NCBI GenBank assembly: GCA_903842855.1
Contig: CAIMNT010000179.1
Location: 1-18,703 of the forward strand
Origin: an uncultured Actinomycetes bacterium
GTDB lineage: Bacteria; Actinomycetota; Actinomycetes; Nanopelagicales; Nanopelagicaceae
Direction: 5' to 3'
DNA length: 18,703 bases
Below the pieces are notes generated by a model. That model did not search any database. It was given only the letters and a program-made list of their open reading frames with translations, and was not told the DNA's origin. How positions within the stretch are numbered: position 1 is the first letter of the stretch; every line of letters begins with the position of its first letter. Position numbers and translations under genes: made by a program. This document shows, piece after piece, positions 7,471-15,048 of this stretch.

Positions 7471-9853
7471 AAGATATTGCCTTAAATAGTTGCAATTTTC
7501 CACCGACACCTACTAAGGCGTAACGCACCTTATTTATAATAATCCAGGTAGCACCGAATGAATTTGATAGATCGGCACTGGTAACTAATGAGACGGTTTG
7601 ATCGGCGTTATTGACGGCGCAAAGACGATTCTGACAATTAAAGAGGGTATGGGAACCATCGCTGCTAAGTGGAGCGCTCGGAGTACCGTAAATATCAGTG
7701 CTGGTAGAGATAACGGATCCGTTCCCGGTGATATCGATCCATCGCAATTGGTTTGGATTTGGAATTGAGGTGCCGCTGGCAGCCATCCAGGTTCCGCTTA
7801 CGTTCTTGCCGCTCACTGAAAGTGCAACGTCGTAGCCAGCTACGGCAATATCACTGCCGTAGGTATCTATCGCTGTGTAGTGCCAATCTTCAGGGTAGAG
7901 GCTGGCACGAGTTGCTAAGCGAACCTCACCTTGTAGAGCTTGTTTCTGTTGATTGACTTGCAATACGGAGTCATAGAGCAGGTAGACGTTGCGACCTACA
8001 TTTACCGCTTTGAGGTGGAAACCGACATCGCCGGTTGTGTGGCCATTACTGTTGGTGTCACCGTCGACAATTTGATACTGCCAATTCCCGATAGTCGTGC
8101 CGACTTGTACGGCAGCCAAGATTATTCCTTCGCTCTGATCGCGATAAAAGATTTGAATTCCATCGGCGGTATCGACACAGGCATTTGCTCCACTAACATC
8201 GCTTGCGGTTTTTCTCCTGTTGGGATCTGAAAATTTGATTACCTGGGTCCCATCGCCATCAACGACGCTGTACTTCCAACTCTTCCCATTGAAACCGGCG
8301 TAACGCAACTGTTTCTGCGTCACATCTGCATAAACGACATCAAGTCTTTGATTCTTTCCAGCGGATGAGGTGCAGACCGAGACATTTCCAGCCACGTTAT
8401 CTGAAGTCCGTCCACCAACTCCGCCATTTCCATCGATGATGCTCTTGGACCAGGCTCTTCCATTCCAGGTCGCCAGTTTGAGATAGCCGTTTTTAGAATC
8501 GGTATAGACGACTGCAGGGAAACCTCTAAAGCTAGTAGTCGCCAGGAACTTGGCATCTGAGGCGCTATCTAGGACGGTCGATTTCCAGGCGGCCTGTGGG
8601 AATATCGCATTACTAGTCTGCGGTGGTGAGACTCCAAGTTGATTACTTGCCGTTACTGTAAATGAGTAATGCGAACCATTAGTCAGGCCCGTTATCTTCA
8701 CTGGACTTGAAGTCGCTTGAACAACCTGGCCTGTCTCGTTGACCTTGATCGAATACGAGGTCACCTGAGAGGTACGTGCATTATCTGGTGGGTCAAAACT
8801 AATTAAGGCGGATCTATCACCGACGATAGCAAAGACATTGCGTGGTGCATTTGGAACTCCAACCGGAATTCCCGCAGGTGGCTTTACTCGCATATCTGCC
8901 AGCATTCCCAGGACTATTGGGCCAGGTGTGTGAAAGACCGCACCGCCCGGCCATGAGGGTGTAAGCAAGGCATTTGCGCCACTATTTTGATAGGTGGCCT
9001 CATCTAGATGACTGACCGATGAACCATTCTCATATGGATTTGGGGTATACAAGACAGGTTTTAAACCATTGTTGGCGGCGATTCCATTCTTACCAGACCA
9101 GACCAAGGTATTTTGAAGTGCCGCTCCCAGTTGTGCAGATGGCGATGGAAGATCCATCAGGCGTCCACCATCGGGAGTTTGTGCATAGGCATCGAATGGT
9201 GTGGGTTGATCGATACTTCCGTACTGTGAGAATGGATCGAAGGAATCATTTGAAAGGAATCCAAGTCCATGTGTCACCTCATGCAAGATGATGGATTCCA
9301 GATCAAACATGTTGGAGGGACAATTTCCATCGGTGCCGAGGTAAAAAGAGTTCGACATTGTTGAGTTGATATTTATTGATATCTCTGGATTTGCGGGATC
9401 TAGATCTTTTCCAGCCAACGCATTCGCCATCGCAGAGGAGTACCAGAGGGTGGAGTCAGGAGCTCCGGAGAAATTATGGAAGAAGCTAACGGGGGAGGCG
9501 GATGCCAAAATTCCAGAAGTTCCTTCGGGTACAAAGTTGGCGACAACGTTGACGGGGACTGATGAGTTCCAGTTATCGGACCAGATATCAATCGCCGCTT
9601 GAACCGCAATCTGTTCGGCTACCGGGACATTCACGTAATTCACAGAAAATTTACTGAGCAGACCAACGTGCTTCCCAGATGGCGTTGCGGTCTTGGAGGT
9701 GACTTTTGCCGAAGAGCTCCCCGATGCGCGATAGAGATTTTCGTACGGAGCGGGAACCTTCTCAACTGTTAGCGCTTGCGCGGGAGAAATTCCGACTAGA
9801 AGTGAGAGGGAAAGTGCCGCGACGAGGGGTTTGACCACTACTCGGGCACGCAT
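7463..9853 (-). CDS. secreted zinc metalloprotease with FN3 domain and C-terminal beta-propeller
   Basis: Predicted exported protease of 796 residues. It begins with a signal peptide (MRARVVVK, hydrophobic core, cleavage after AQA at residue 27). The catalytic region (about 60-325) contains HEVTHGLGFLSND, an HExxHxxGxxxxD zinc motif with ligands His191 and His195, base Glu192 and possible third ligand Asp203; downstream HLDE and a GPIVLGMLADM segment are typical of large secreted proteins of this kind. An FN3 domain spans about 333-420. The C-terminal part repeats a W-x-Y-x-[IV]-[IV]-D-G unit with Trp at 423, 468, 526, 591 and 657, consistent with propeller blades. The start is the ATG at 9853, not an in-frame ATG at 9928: it leads directly into the signal peptide and has a -10 box 8 bases upstream. 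The peptidase family is uncertain; substrate unknown. Confidence 0.88.
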   Translation of the reverse strand: MRARVVVKPLVAALSLSLLVGISPAQALTVEKVPAPYENLYRASGSSSAKVTSKTATPSGKHVGLLSKFSVNYVNVPVAEQIAVQAAIDIWSDNWNSSVPVNVVANFVPEGTSGILASASPVSFFHNFSGAPDSTLWYSSAMANALAGKDLDPANPEISININSTMSNSFYLGTDGNCPSNMFDLESIILHEVTHGLGFLSNDSFDPFSQYGSIDQPTPFDAYAQTPDGGRLMDLPSPSAQLGAALQNTLVWSGKNGIAANNGLKPVLYTPNPYENGSSVSHLDEATYQNSGANALLTPSWPGGAVFHTPGPIVLGMLADMRVKPPAGIPVGVPNAPRNVFAIVGDRSALISFDPPDNARTSQVTSYSIKVNETGQVVQATSSPVKITGLTNGSHYSFTVTASNQLGVSPPQTSNAIFPQAAWKSTVLDSASDAKFLATTSFRGFPAVVYTDSKNGYLKLATWNGRAWSKSIIDGNGGVGGRTSDNVAGNVSVCTSSAGKNQRLDVVYADVTQKQLRYAGFNGKSWKYSVVDGDGTQVIKFSDPNRRKTASDVSGANACVDTADGIQIFYRDQSEGIILAAVQVGTTIGNWQYQIVDGDTNSNGHTTGDVGFHLKAVNVGRNVYLLYDSVLQVNQQKQALQGEVRLATRASLYPEDWHYTAIDTYGSDIAVAGYDVALSVSGKNVSGTWMAASGTSIPNPNQLRWIDITGNGSVISTSTDIYGTPSAPLSSDGSHTLFNCQNRLCAVNNADQTVSLVTSADLSNSFGATWIIINKVRYALVGVGGKLQLFKAISFI

Positions 9854-9861
9854 AGTGAAAA

Positions 9862-9867
9862 ATCCTA
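9862..9867 (-). promoter_or_regulatory. putative -10 box of the secreted metalloprotease
   Basis: On the minus strand TAGGAT lies 8 bases before the ATG at 9853, without a Shine-Dalgarno sequence, suggesting a leaderless or nearly leaderless transcript. It falls within the 36 bases separating this start from the divergent glutaredoxin-like gene. Confidence 0.5.
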
Positions 9868-9889
9868 GTCCTCTGCGAAGATAGGCACC

Positions 9890-10132
9890 ATGCGTCAGGT
9901 TCAGATCTACTCCCGACATGGATGTCATCTCTGCAACGATGCCTTAGCAACCTTAGAAAAGCTGCAGAATGAACTGAGTTTTGAGATTATTGAGATATTT
10001 ATCGATGGAGATCCAGATTTAGAGTACAAATACGGTGAGCTGGTTCCCGTGATCCACATAGATCACGCCCCCCATGACTTCTTTACCGTGAACCCTGAGC
10101 GATTTCGCAAGGCGCTAGAAGCAGAAATTTAA
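9890..10132 (+). CDS. glutaredoxin-like (DUF836-type) thiol-redox protein
   Basis: Small cytoplasmic thioredoxin-fold protein of 80 residues, full length for the family. It starts with a beta strand (VQIYSR), then the active-site CxxC C12-H-L-C15 (GCHLCNDA), a helix, a second strand (EIIEIFIDGD), and the cis-proline loop VPVI around residue 53. This order is typical of the glutaredoxin-like DUF836 family; M. tuberculosis Rv0508 is a related gene lying a few genes from proC. It likely takes part in thiol-disulphide exchange, but its partner is unknown. The start is only 36 bases from the divergent metalloprotease start, and its promoter must lie in or beyond that gap. A weak hairpin covers its end. 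Tail to tail with the XPB helicase gene, one base apart. Confidence 0.88.
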   Translation: MRQVQIYSRHGCHLCNDALATLEKLQNELSFEIIEIFIDGDPDLEYKYGELVPVIHIDHAPHDFFTVNPERFRKALEAEI

Positions 10133-10146
10133 TCTAGCTATCTTTT
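10114..10146 (+). terminator. weak candidate rho-independent terminator after the glutaredoxin-like gene
   Basis: A perfect 6-bp stem GCTAGA (10114-10119) / TCTAGC (10133-10138) encloses a 13-base loop and is followed by TATCTTTT on the plus strand. It spans the stop codons of both convergent genes. The stem is short and only half GC, so efficiency is doubtful. Confidence 0.3.
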
Positions 10147-11783
10147 GAAAGTACTTCATCCGCATCAATGATGCGATAGGCATATCCCTGCTCAGCTAAG
10201 AAGCGTTGGCGATTTTGAGCAAAGTCTTGGTCGATCGTGTCTCTCGCAACGAGTGAATAGAAGCGAGCACCTCGACCATCAGATTTAGGACGCAGAATTC
10301 GACCGAGGCGTTGCGCCTCCTCCTGTCTTGAACCAAAGGTTCCCGATACTTGAATTGCAATTGTGGCATCTGGGAGATCAATCGAGAAGTTAGCAACCTT
10401 TGAAACGACGAGGCACTTAATCTCTCCGCTGCGATAGAGATTGAAGAGACGCTCGCGCTCTTTTACTGGAGTGTCACCTTTAATAACTGGTACACCCAAC
10501 TCTTCACCCAAGGCATCTAGTTGATCGAGATACTGACCGATTACGAGTACTTGATCATCTGCATGTTGTCTGGCAAGCGCAACTGCAACTTTACGTTTGG
10601 TGAGAGTTGTGGAGCAGAAGCGATACCGATCCTCTTGCTCGGCTGTGGCGTAGTTCAGGCGTTCTTCCTCAGTCAGCGTAATGCGAACTTCTACACAATC
10701 CGCTGGTGCGATGTAACCCTGTGACTCAATCTCTTTCCAAGGGACGTCAAAGCGCTTGGGTCCAATGAGAGAGAAGACTTCGCCTTCCATGCCATCTTCG
10801 CGCACTAAGGTCGCGGTAAGTCCCAAACGTCGTCGTGATTGAATATCTGCAGTAAAGCGGAAGATTGGTGCGGGAAGTAAGTGGACCTCGTCGTAAATAA
10901 TCAAACCCCAGTCGATAGCGTCAAAGAGATCTAAATGGGAATAGACGCCTTTGCGACGCAAAGTCATCACTTGATAAGTGGCGATTGTGACCGGGCGGAT
11001 CTCTTTCTTGGCACCTGAGTATTCGCCGATATCATCTTCATGAAGTGTTGTGCGGCGAAGAAGTTCATCGCGCCACTGTCTGGCTGCGACGGTGTTGGTC
11101 ACCAAAATAAGCGTGGTCGCCTTGGCGTGCGCCATGGCCGCCGCTCCAACGATTGTTTTACCAGCTCCGCACGGAAGTACTACAACTCCCGAGCCACCGT
11201 GCCAGAAACCTTCGGCAGCCATCGCTTGATATTTGCGAATCGACCAACCCTCTTCACGCAGCGCAATCTCGTGATGCTCTCCATCTACATAACCCGCGAA
11301 ATCCTCTGCTGGCCAACCGAGTTTAAGTAGAGCCTGCTTCAAGAATCCGCGTTGTCCCGGGTGAACTACAAGAGTTTCATCGTCAATCTGCAACCCCAAC
11401 ATTGGCGCAATTTTCTTGCCCCGCGTGACTTCGCGGAGTACGGCTGGGTCATTAGAGACCAAAGTTAATCCATGTACTGGATGCGCCTCCAAACGTAATC
11501 TGCCATAGCGAGACATGGTTTCGGCGATATCTACTAAGAGCGCATGAGGAACTGCAAAACGGGAGTACTGCAAAAGTGTGTCAATAACTTTTTCTGCATC
11601 GAGTCCTGCTGCTCTGGCATTCCAGAGTCCGAGCGGAGTTAGTCGATAGGTGTGAATATGCTCCGGAGACTTTTCGAGTTCAGCGAAGGATGCAATAGCT
11701 CTACGACATTCATCGCTGAGTGGATGGTCGATATCGAGTAACAGAGTTTTGTCACTCTGGACAATCAGCGGACCATCAACCAT
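10134..11783 (-). CDS. XPB/ERCC3-type DNA repair helicase
   Basis: Superfamily 2 DNA helicase of the actinobacterial XPB type, inferred 3'-5' ATP-dependent unwinding in DNA repair. The 549 residues begin MVDGPLIVQSDKT, nearly as in mycobacterial ERCC3/XPB (Rv0861c), followed by an XPB N-terminal domain (about 1-130). Helicase motifs seen: Walker A GAGKT (206-210), DEVH box (298-301), GLTAT then the XPB-typical RED motif (328-330), and the C-terminal motif VI region GSRQEEAQRLGRILRP. Length matches actinobacterial homologues. The ATG shares its first base with the stop of the upstream M20 gene (TAATG), with AAGGA about 9 bases before it, so translation is coupled. The usual neighbour, the Helicase_C_3 partner gene, is one gene further upstream, separated by the M20 gene. 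Confidence 0.95.
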   Translation of the reverse strand: MVDGPLIVQSDKTLLLDIDHPLSDECRRAIASFAELEKSPEHIHTYRLTPLGLWNARAAGLDAEKVIDTLLQYSRFAVPHALLVDIAETMSRYGRLRLEAHPVHGLTLVSNDPAVLREVTRGKKIAPMLGLQIDDETLVVHPGQRGFLKQALLKLGWPAEDFAGYVDGEHHEIALREEGWSIRKYQAMAAEGFWHGGSGVVVLPCGAGKTIVGAAAMAHAKATTLILVTNTVAARQWRDELLRRTTLHEDDIGEYSGAKKEIRPVTIATYQVMTLRRKGVYSHLDLFDAIDWGLIIYDEVHLLPAPIFRFTADIQSRRRLGLTATLVREDGMEGEVFSLIGPKRFDVPWKEIESQGYIAPADCVEVRITLTEEERLNYATAEQEDRYRFCSTTLTKRKVAVALARQHADDQVLVIGQYLDQLDALGEELGVPVIKGDTPVKERERLFNLYRSGEIKCLVVSKVANFSIDLPDATIAIQVSGTFGSRQEEAQRLGRILRPKSDGRGARFYSLVARDTIDQDFAQNRQRFLAEQGYAYRIIDADEVLSKDS

Positions 11784-12853
11784 TAAATCAATTCCTTAAT
11801 GAATCCAGCGATAAGGGTGATTCTGGGTTCGATTCGACTTACAAAGATATGTTCATGTGCTGCATGTGCACCGTAACCAGTTGCACCGAGTCCATCTAAT
11901 ACTTTGCCACCGGCAGCAGCGGCGATATTTCCATCGCTCGCTCCACCTACTGAGACGTGACCGACAGGTGGAAAGCCAAGTTCTGCAGCCACCTTTTCAA
12001 TTACTTGGTAGAGCTCTGCGGTTGCAGCGTGTTCAAGTGGAGGGCGATTGATACCACCTGTTATTTCAATCCGTGCCTCTGGGTGTGATCCTTGCAAAGT
12101 TTTAATCGCCGAATCGACTCGCACTAACTCCGCAGCTAAAAACGATCTGGCATCGATATCTAATGTGGCGATGGCTGGCACGGTGTTGGTGGTAGAGCCT
12201 GAGTGCATGACGGTAGGGACAACGGTTGTGCCATGTTCGGAATTTTCTAACGCCGCCATCTGCAAAACAATCCTTGCGATTTCGGTGGTGGCATTAATTC
12301 CCTTTTCGGGTTCAAGCCCAGCATGCGCGGCTCGACCGTACACCGTGATGCGATACATCGAAGTTCCTTTGCGGCCGATCTTGACCGTGTCATCGATGGA
12401 GGATTCAAAGACCAAGGTCGCCTTCGCGCTCTTCGCTAATCTCTCAATAAGCTCACGAGAGGCGTGTGAACCAATTTCTTCATCTGTGGTGCCAACCAAG
12501 GCAACTTTCTCAAAGGCGCTTGGTAGATCTTTGATCGCGTACATCGCCTGTAAGAATCCGGCTTTCATATCGAAAATTCCCGGGCCGAAGATTTGATCGC
12601 CCTCCTCGCGCCACAAAGGAAGGTATGAGTCGATAGGCCAGACGGTATCGAGGTGACAGAGAAGCACCACCTCAGGGCTCTTACTTCCCCACCAAAAGAC
12701 TGGACGACCACCGGCGCTAGTCACCTCGGCAGGTTGCGGCAGGTTCCTGGCGGCAATCTCCACCGCCAGATCGACCACCCCTTTGCAGGCTTCTAGATCT
12801 TCGCTGGGAGACTGGAACTCAACGAGTTCGCGCAGGTCGGCTAGAAATGTCAT
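11783..12853 (-). CDS. M20 family metallopeptidase, carboxypeptidase G2-like
   Basis: Zinc-dependent aminoacylase/carboxypeptidase of 356 residues, predicted cytoplasmic (no signal peptide). Di-zinc ligands and catalytic residues of the M20 family are all visible: His67 and Asp69 in CHLDT, bridging Asp95 in FDMKAG, catalytic Glu125 and ligand Glu126 in DEEIGS, Glu150 in FESS, and a late His in HAAHEHIF. A dimerisation (lid) domain lies around 165-275 with GRAAHAG. The pattern is closest to glutamate carboxypeptidase G2-type enzymes, but substrate cannot be fixed (folate-like, N-acyl amino acid or dipeptide). A TAGGCT box lies exactly 6 bases before the ATG, so it probably has its own leaderless promoter within the end of the upstream gene, and it is translationally coupled to the XPB helicase downstream. 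Confidence 0.92.
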   Translation of the reverse strand: MTFLADLRELVEFQSPSEDLEACKGVVDLAVEIAARNLPQPAEVTSAGGRPVFWWGSKSPEVVLLCHLDTVWPIDSYLPLWREEGDQIFGPGIFDMKAGFLQAMYAIKDLPSAFEKVALVGTTDEEIGSHASRELIERLAKSAKATLVFESSIDDTVKIGRKGTSMYRITVYGRAAHAGLEPEKGINATTEIARIVLQMAALENSEHGTTVVPTVMHSGSTTNTVPAIATLDIDARSFLAAELVRVDSAIKTLQGSHPEARIEITGGINRPPLEHAATAELYQVIEKVAAELGFPPVGHVSVGGASDGNIAAAAGGKVLDGLGATGYGAHAAHEHIFVSRIEPRITLIAGFIKELI

Positions 12854-12859
12854 GGGATA

Positions 12860-12865
12860 AGCCTA
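12860..12865 (-). promoter_or_regulatory. putative -10 box of leaderless M20 peptidase/XPB promoter
   Basis: On the minus strand TAGGCT lies 6 bases before the ATG at 12853. The TAG stop codon of the upstream helicase-partner gene (12865-12863) forms the first three bases of the box, so the promoter is embedded in the end of that gene. Confidence 0.55.
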
Positions 12866-15022
12866 GTTGGCGGGGCTCACGCCGGTGATACGAGGTATGC
12901 GAAAGTGCGCGATCTCGCCGGTGGCGTGGTCGCGCGCGACCAATGTGCCGAGTGAGATAGAGAGTGGATCGATAAGGCGGTTAGAGACGCCACCGTTGGT
13001 ATCGGCATACCCGATGGTCAAACTCGCTCGCTCTTCAATGTATTGATGTAATAGATCGACAGTCTCATTTGCCGTAGTCCTGGGTACCTCGCGGGGCTTG
13101 TGGGAGCTTGCTCGCTCTCCGGCGCGCAGCGCCCGCACAGCGGCGGCAATGAGCGTTTCGTTGGGAGAGGTGGGCTCTGAAATTATTCGTGGCGGTTTTG
13201 GCCTGGACTTTGCTCGTCTTACCTGGGGCGCAGTAACTAAAACTCCGGTGGCATTCTCAGCCGCCGGTAGATAACCAGAATCACGCAGGGTTCTCATAAG
13301 TTCATTGCTATCTACATCACTTACTAAGACCTGAGGTGCCAACTTTCGGAGGCGTAGATGGTCGATGCGCTTATCATGCATGATCTCTTGGATTAGTCCC
13401 TCATCTTCACAGCGAATATATGAGGTGGTGCTTCCGACGCGCAGCTTTCCATGTCGCTTTGCAACATCATTGATGAGGTACTCCAAGGGTTGGGGCATCG
13501 GAGTTTTGGAGATCTTCTTCAAGAAGTCTTTAATTTGATCCCCGGTCTGGCCGTGATCAAGTCCCCGCCTTATCGAGGTTTCGCTAAATCTATAAACGCT
13601 CGCTCCGCCACGACTCTCGATATCTGCAATCGTTCCAATCGCATTTGCGAGTTCTAGAGTGAGTGGACCCGGTGCAACTGCGCTGTTATCGGCCTGGATG
13701 AGTATGTGATCAACTGGTTTAGGGAGCGCCTTTTCAATTCCTAACTCCTCATTTGTTATAAGAGCTAATCCAAATGTGGAGAGCGCACCTTGACCTGTTA
13801 AACCTAGCCATTCCGCCTCACGCAAAATCCACTCCGCATAATCTCTGTTGGCACGCGTAGGAAGTAACCACTGCAGAGTTTCACTCATCGAATCCAAAGT
13901 CGGATCAAGTTCTAGGTGGTCCTTAAGAACTCCTAGGATTACCTTTTTCAAGGTTGAAACGCCACCGCGATCTAACTCGGGACCGAGGGCGGCAATATTT
14001 TTGGAATCACTCTTGCCGATAAGTCCACTTACGCGAGATGTTTCTAACCAAAGAGTTACAAGTGAGTGCCACTGTTCTTCAATGCTTTTTGTTAGCCAGA
14101 CGTCAAAGGAATGTGTGGGCAATATTTGATCATCGGTATCTATAACAATGTGACCGCCGATATAAAGTAGTTCTGCAACAAATGCGGCGCAGGCCTCGGA
14201 GATACCGAGATGTTCTGCGGTTCGCTTCAAATCTCTGACACCTAGCCCTCCTGAACGAAGTGAGGTAGGCGGCTCATCAGACCAGTTGTGGCCAAGCTCT
14301 TCAGCCCAACGGACAAATGTGGATATGCTTGCAATAGCGGCTAGATCCACCGCCTTCTGCTTTCGAGTAGAGCCTTCAAGCGCGGGTTGCTGTGGCGTTA
14401 GCTCTTTAAATACTTTTCCTTCGCGAAGATGCATGGCAACTTCACGAGGGAGTAAAACGGTCTGCGAATCAAATGGAACTAAAAAGTTATTCTCTAGCAA
14501 CCACTTAATCGCGGGCGGCGCCTTCTTAATATCGGCTATCTGTCCTTTGGGAGGACCCCAGACCATCTTCATCAGTGTTTCGCGGGCGCCTTTAGGGGCT
14601 TGCTCAAGCGCTGCGAAATCAACTGGACGCGAGCTCTTTGGGCCAAGTCCAGCGGGGCTCTCTCCCATGATGGTTCGCACGTTGGATGGGACTCGATAAC
14701 CATCGCCATCTTTATAGATGAGTGCGAGCTCCCAGAGCGATTCAACGGCGCCAACCGCCTCCTTGCTGGTAATACTTAAAATCTGAAGAAGTGGCGCAGG
14801 TTCATCGAGGGAAGAGATCGCGGAGAGGATATCCAACCTAAATTTATCCAGAGTTTCACGAGCGCGAAGCAAGCTTGGCGTTGAATTTGCTCGAGCGGAG
14901 AGCGCCATGAGATCGGTAGGCACCGGAGAGATCAAATCTGGCCGCAACGAAAAGAGCACTTTAACCTGATCATCAGATCGGTTGCGTAGCTCCTCGGTGA
15001 AGGAGATCGTTGAGTTAGACAT
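12863..15022 (-). CDS. XPB-associated Helicase_C_3 protein with WYL-like C-terminus
   Basis: Protein of 719 residues resembling M. tuberculosis Rv0862c (the neighbour of XPB there) and the actinobacterial helicase-associated family with an XPB/Ssl2 N-terminal-like (Helicase_C_3) domain. The N-terminus has the family-typical LFSLRPDLISPVPTDL segment (about 24-39) and ALSARANSTPSLLRA. No Walker A or DExH box is visible, so it is not itself a helicase. Residues about 450-615 (HILIQADNSAVAPGPL onward) are the most likely Helicase_C_3 region. Residues about 664-716 (LTIGYADTNGGVSNRLIDP, later HFRIPRITGV) look like a WYL ligand-binding domain. A basic, proline-rich linker (about 605-650) joins them. 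It probably works with XPB, perhaps in damage response; this is inferred from gene neighbourhood. A TAATGT box lies 9 bases before the ATG. Confidence 0.85.
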   Translation of the reverse strand: MSNSTISFTEELRNRSDDQVKVLFSLRPDLISPVPTDLMALSARANSTPSLLRARETLDKFRLDILSAISSLDEPAPLLQILSITSKEAVGAVESLWELALIYKDGDGYRVPSNVRTIMGESPAGLGPKSSRPVDFAALEQAPKGARETLMKMVWGPPKGQIADIKKAPPAIKWLLENNFLVPFDSQTVLLPREVAMHLREGKVFKELTPQQPALEGSTRKQKAVDLAAIASISTFVRWAEELGHNWSDEPPTSLRSGGLGVRDLKRTAEHLGISEACAAFVAELLYIGGHIVIDTDDQILPTHSFDVWLTKSIEEQWHSLVTLWLETSRVSGLIGKSDSKNIAALGPELDRGGVSTLKKVILGVLKDHLELDPTLDSMSETLQWLLPTRANRDYAEWILREAEWLGLTGQGALSTFGLALITNEELGIEKALPKPVDHILIQADNSAVAPGPLTLELANAIGTIADIESRGGASVYRFSETSIRRGLDHGQTGDQIKDFLKKISKTPMPQPLEYLINDVAKRHGKLRVGSTTSYIRCEDEGLIQEIMHDKRIDHLRLRKLAPQVLVSDVDSNELMRTLRDSGYLPAAENATGVLVTAPQVRRAKSRPKPPRIISEPTSPNETLIAAAVRALRAGERASSHKPREVPRTTANETVDLLHQYIEERASLTIGYADTNGGVSNRLIDPLSISLGTLVARDHATGEIAHFRIPRITGVSPAN

Positions 15023-15031
15023 AACTGCCCT

Positions 15032-15037
15032 ACATTA
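15032..15037 (-). promoter_or_regulatory. weak putative -10 box of the XPB-partner gene
   Basis: TAATGT on the minus strand, 9 bases before the ATG at 15022, lies in the 26-base gap after the HAD gene. It fits TANNNT but not the TAGGCT form seen elsewhere; the gene could equally be read through from the HAD promoter. Confidence 0.3.
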
Positions 15038-15048
15038 CTGGGGTTTTG

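Noticed and set aside
7476..7500. ATTGC / GCAAT hairpin followed by TTT after the secreted propeller gene
   Set aside because: A 5-bp stem with an 11-base loop and a very short T-run, inside the coding region of the convergent protease, is too weak to call.
9854..9928. Longer metalloprotease starting at 9928
   Set aside because: The extra 25 codons overlap the divergent glutaredoxin-like gene and precede a complete signal peptide that starts exactly at the ATG at 9853.
12048..12596. 182-codon plus-strand open frame
   Set aside because: It lies wholly antisense to the well-supported M20 peptidase gene, shows no recognisable domain and has no promoter or ribosome-binding site; it is a shadow frame.
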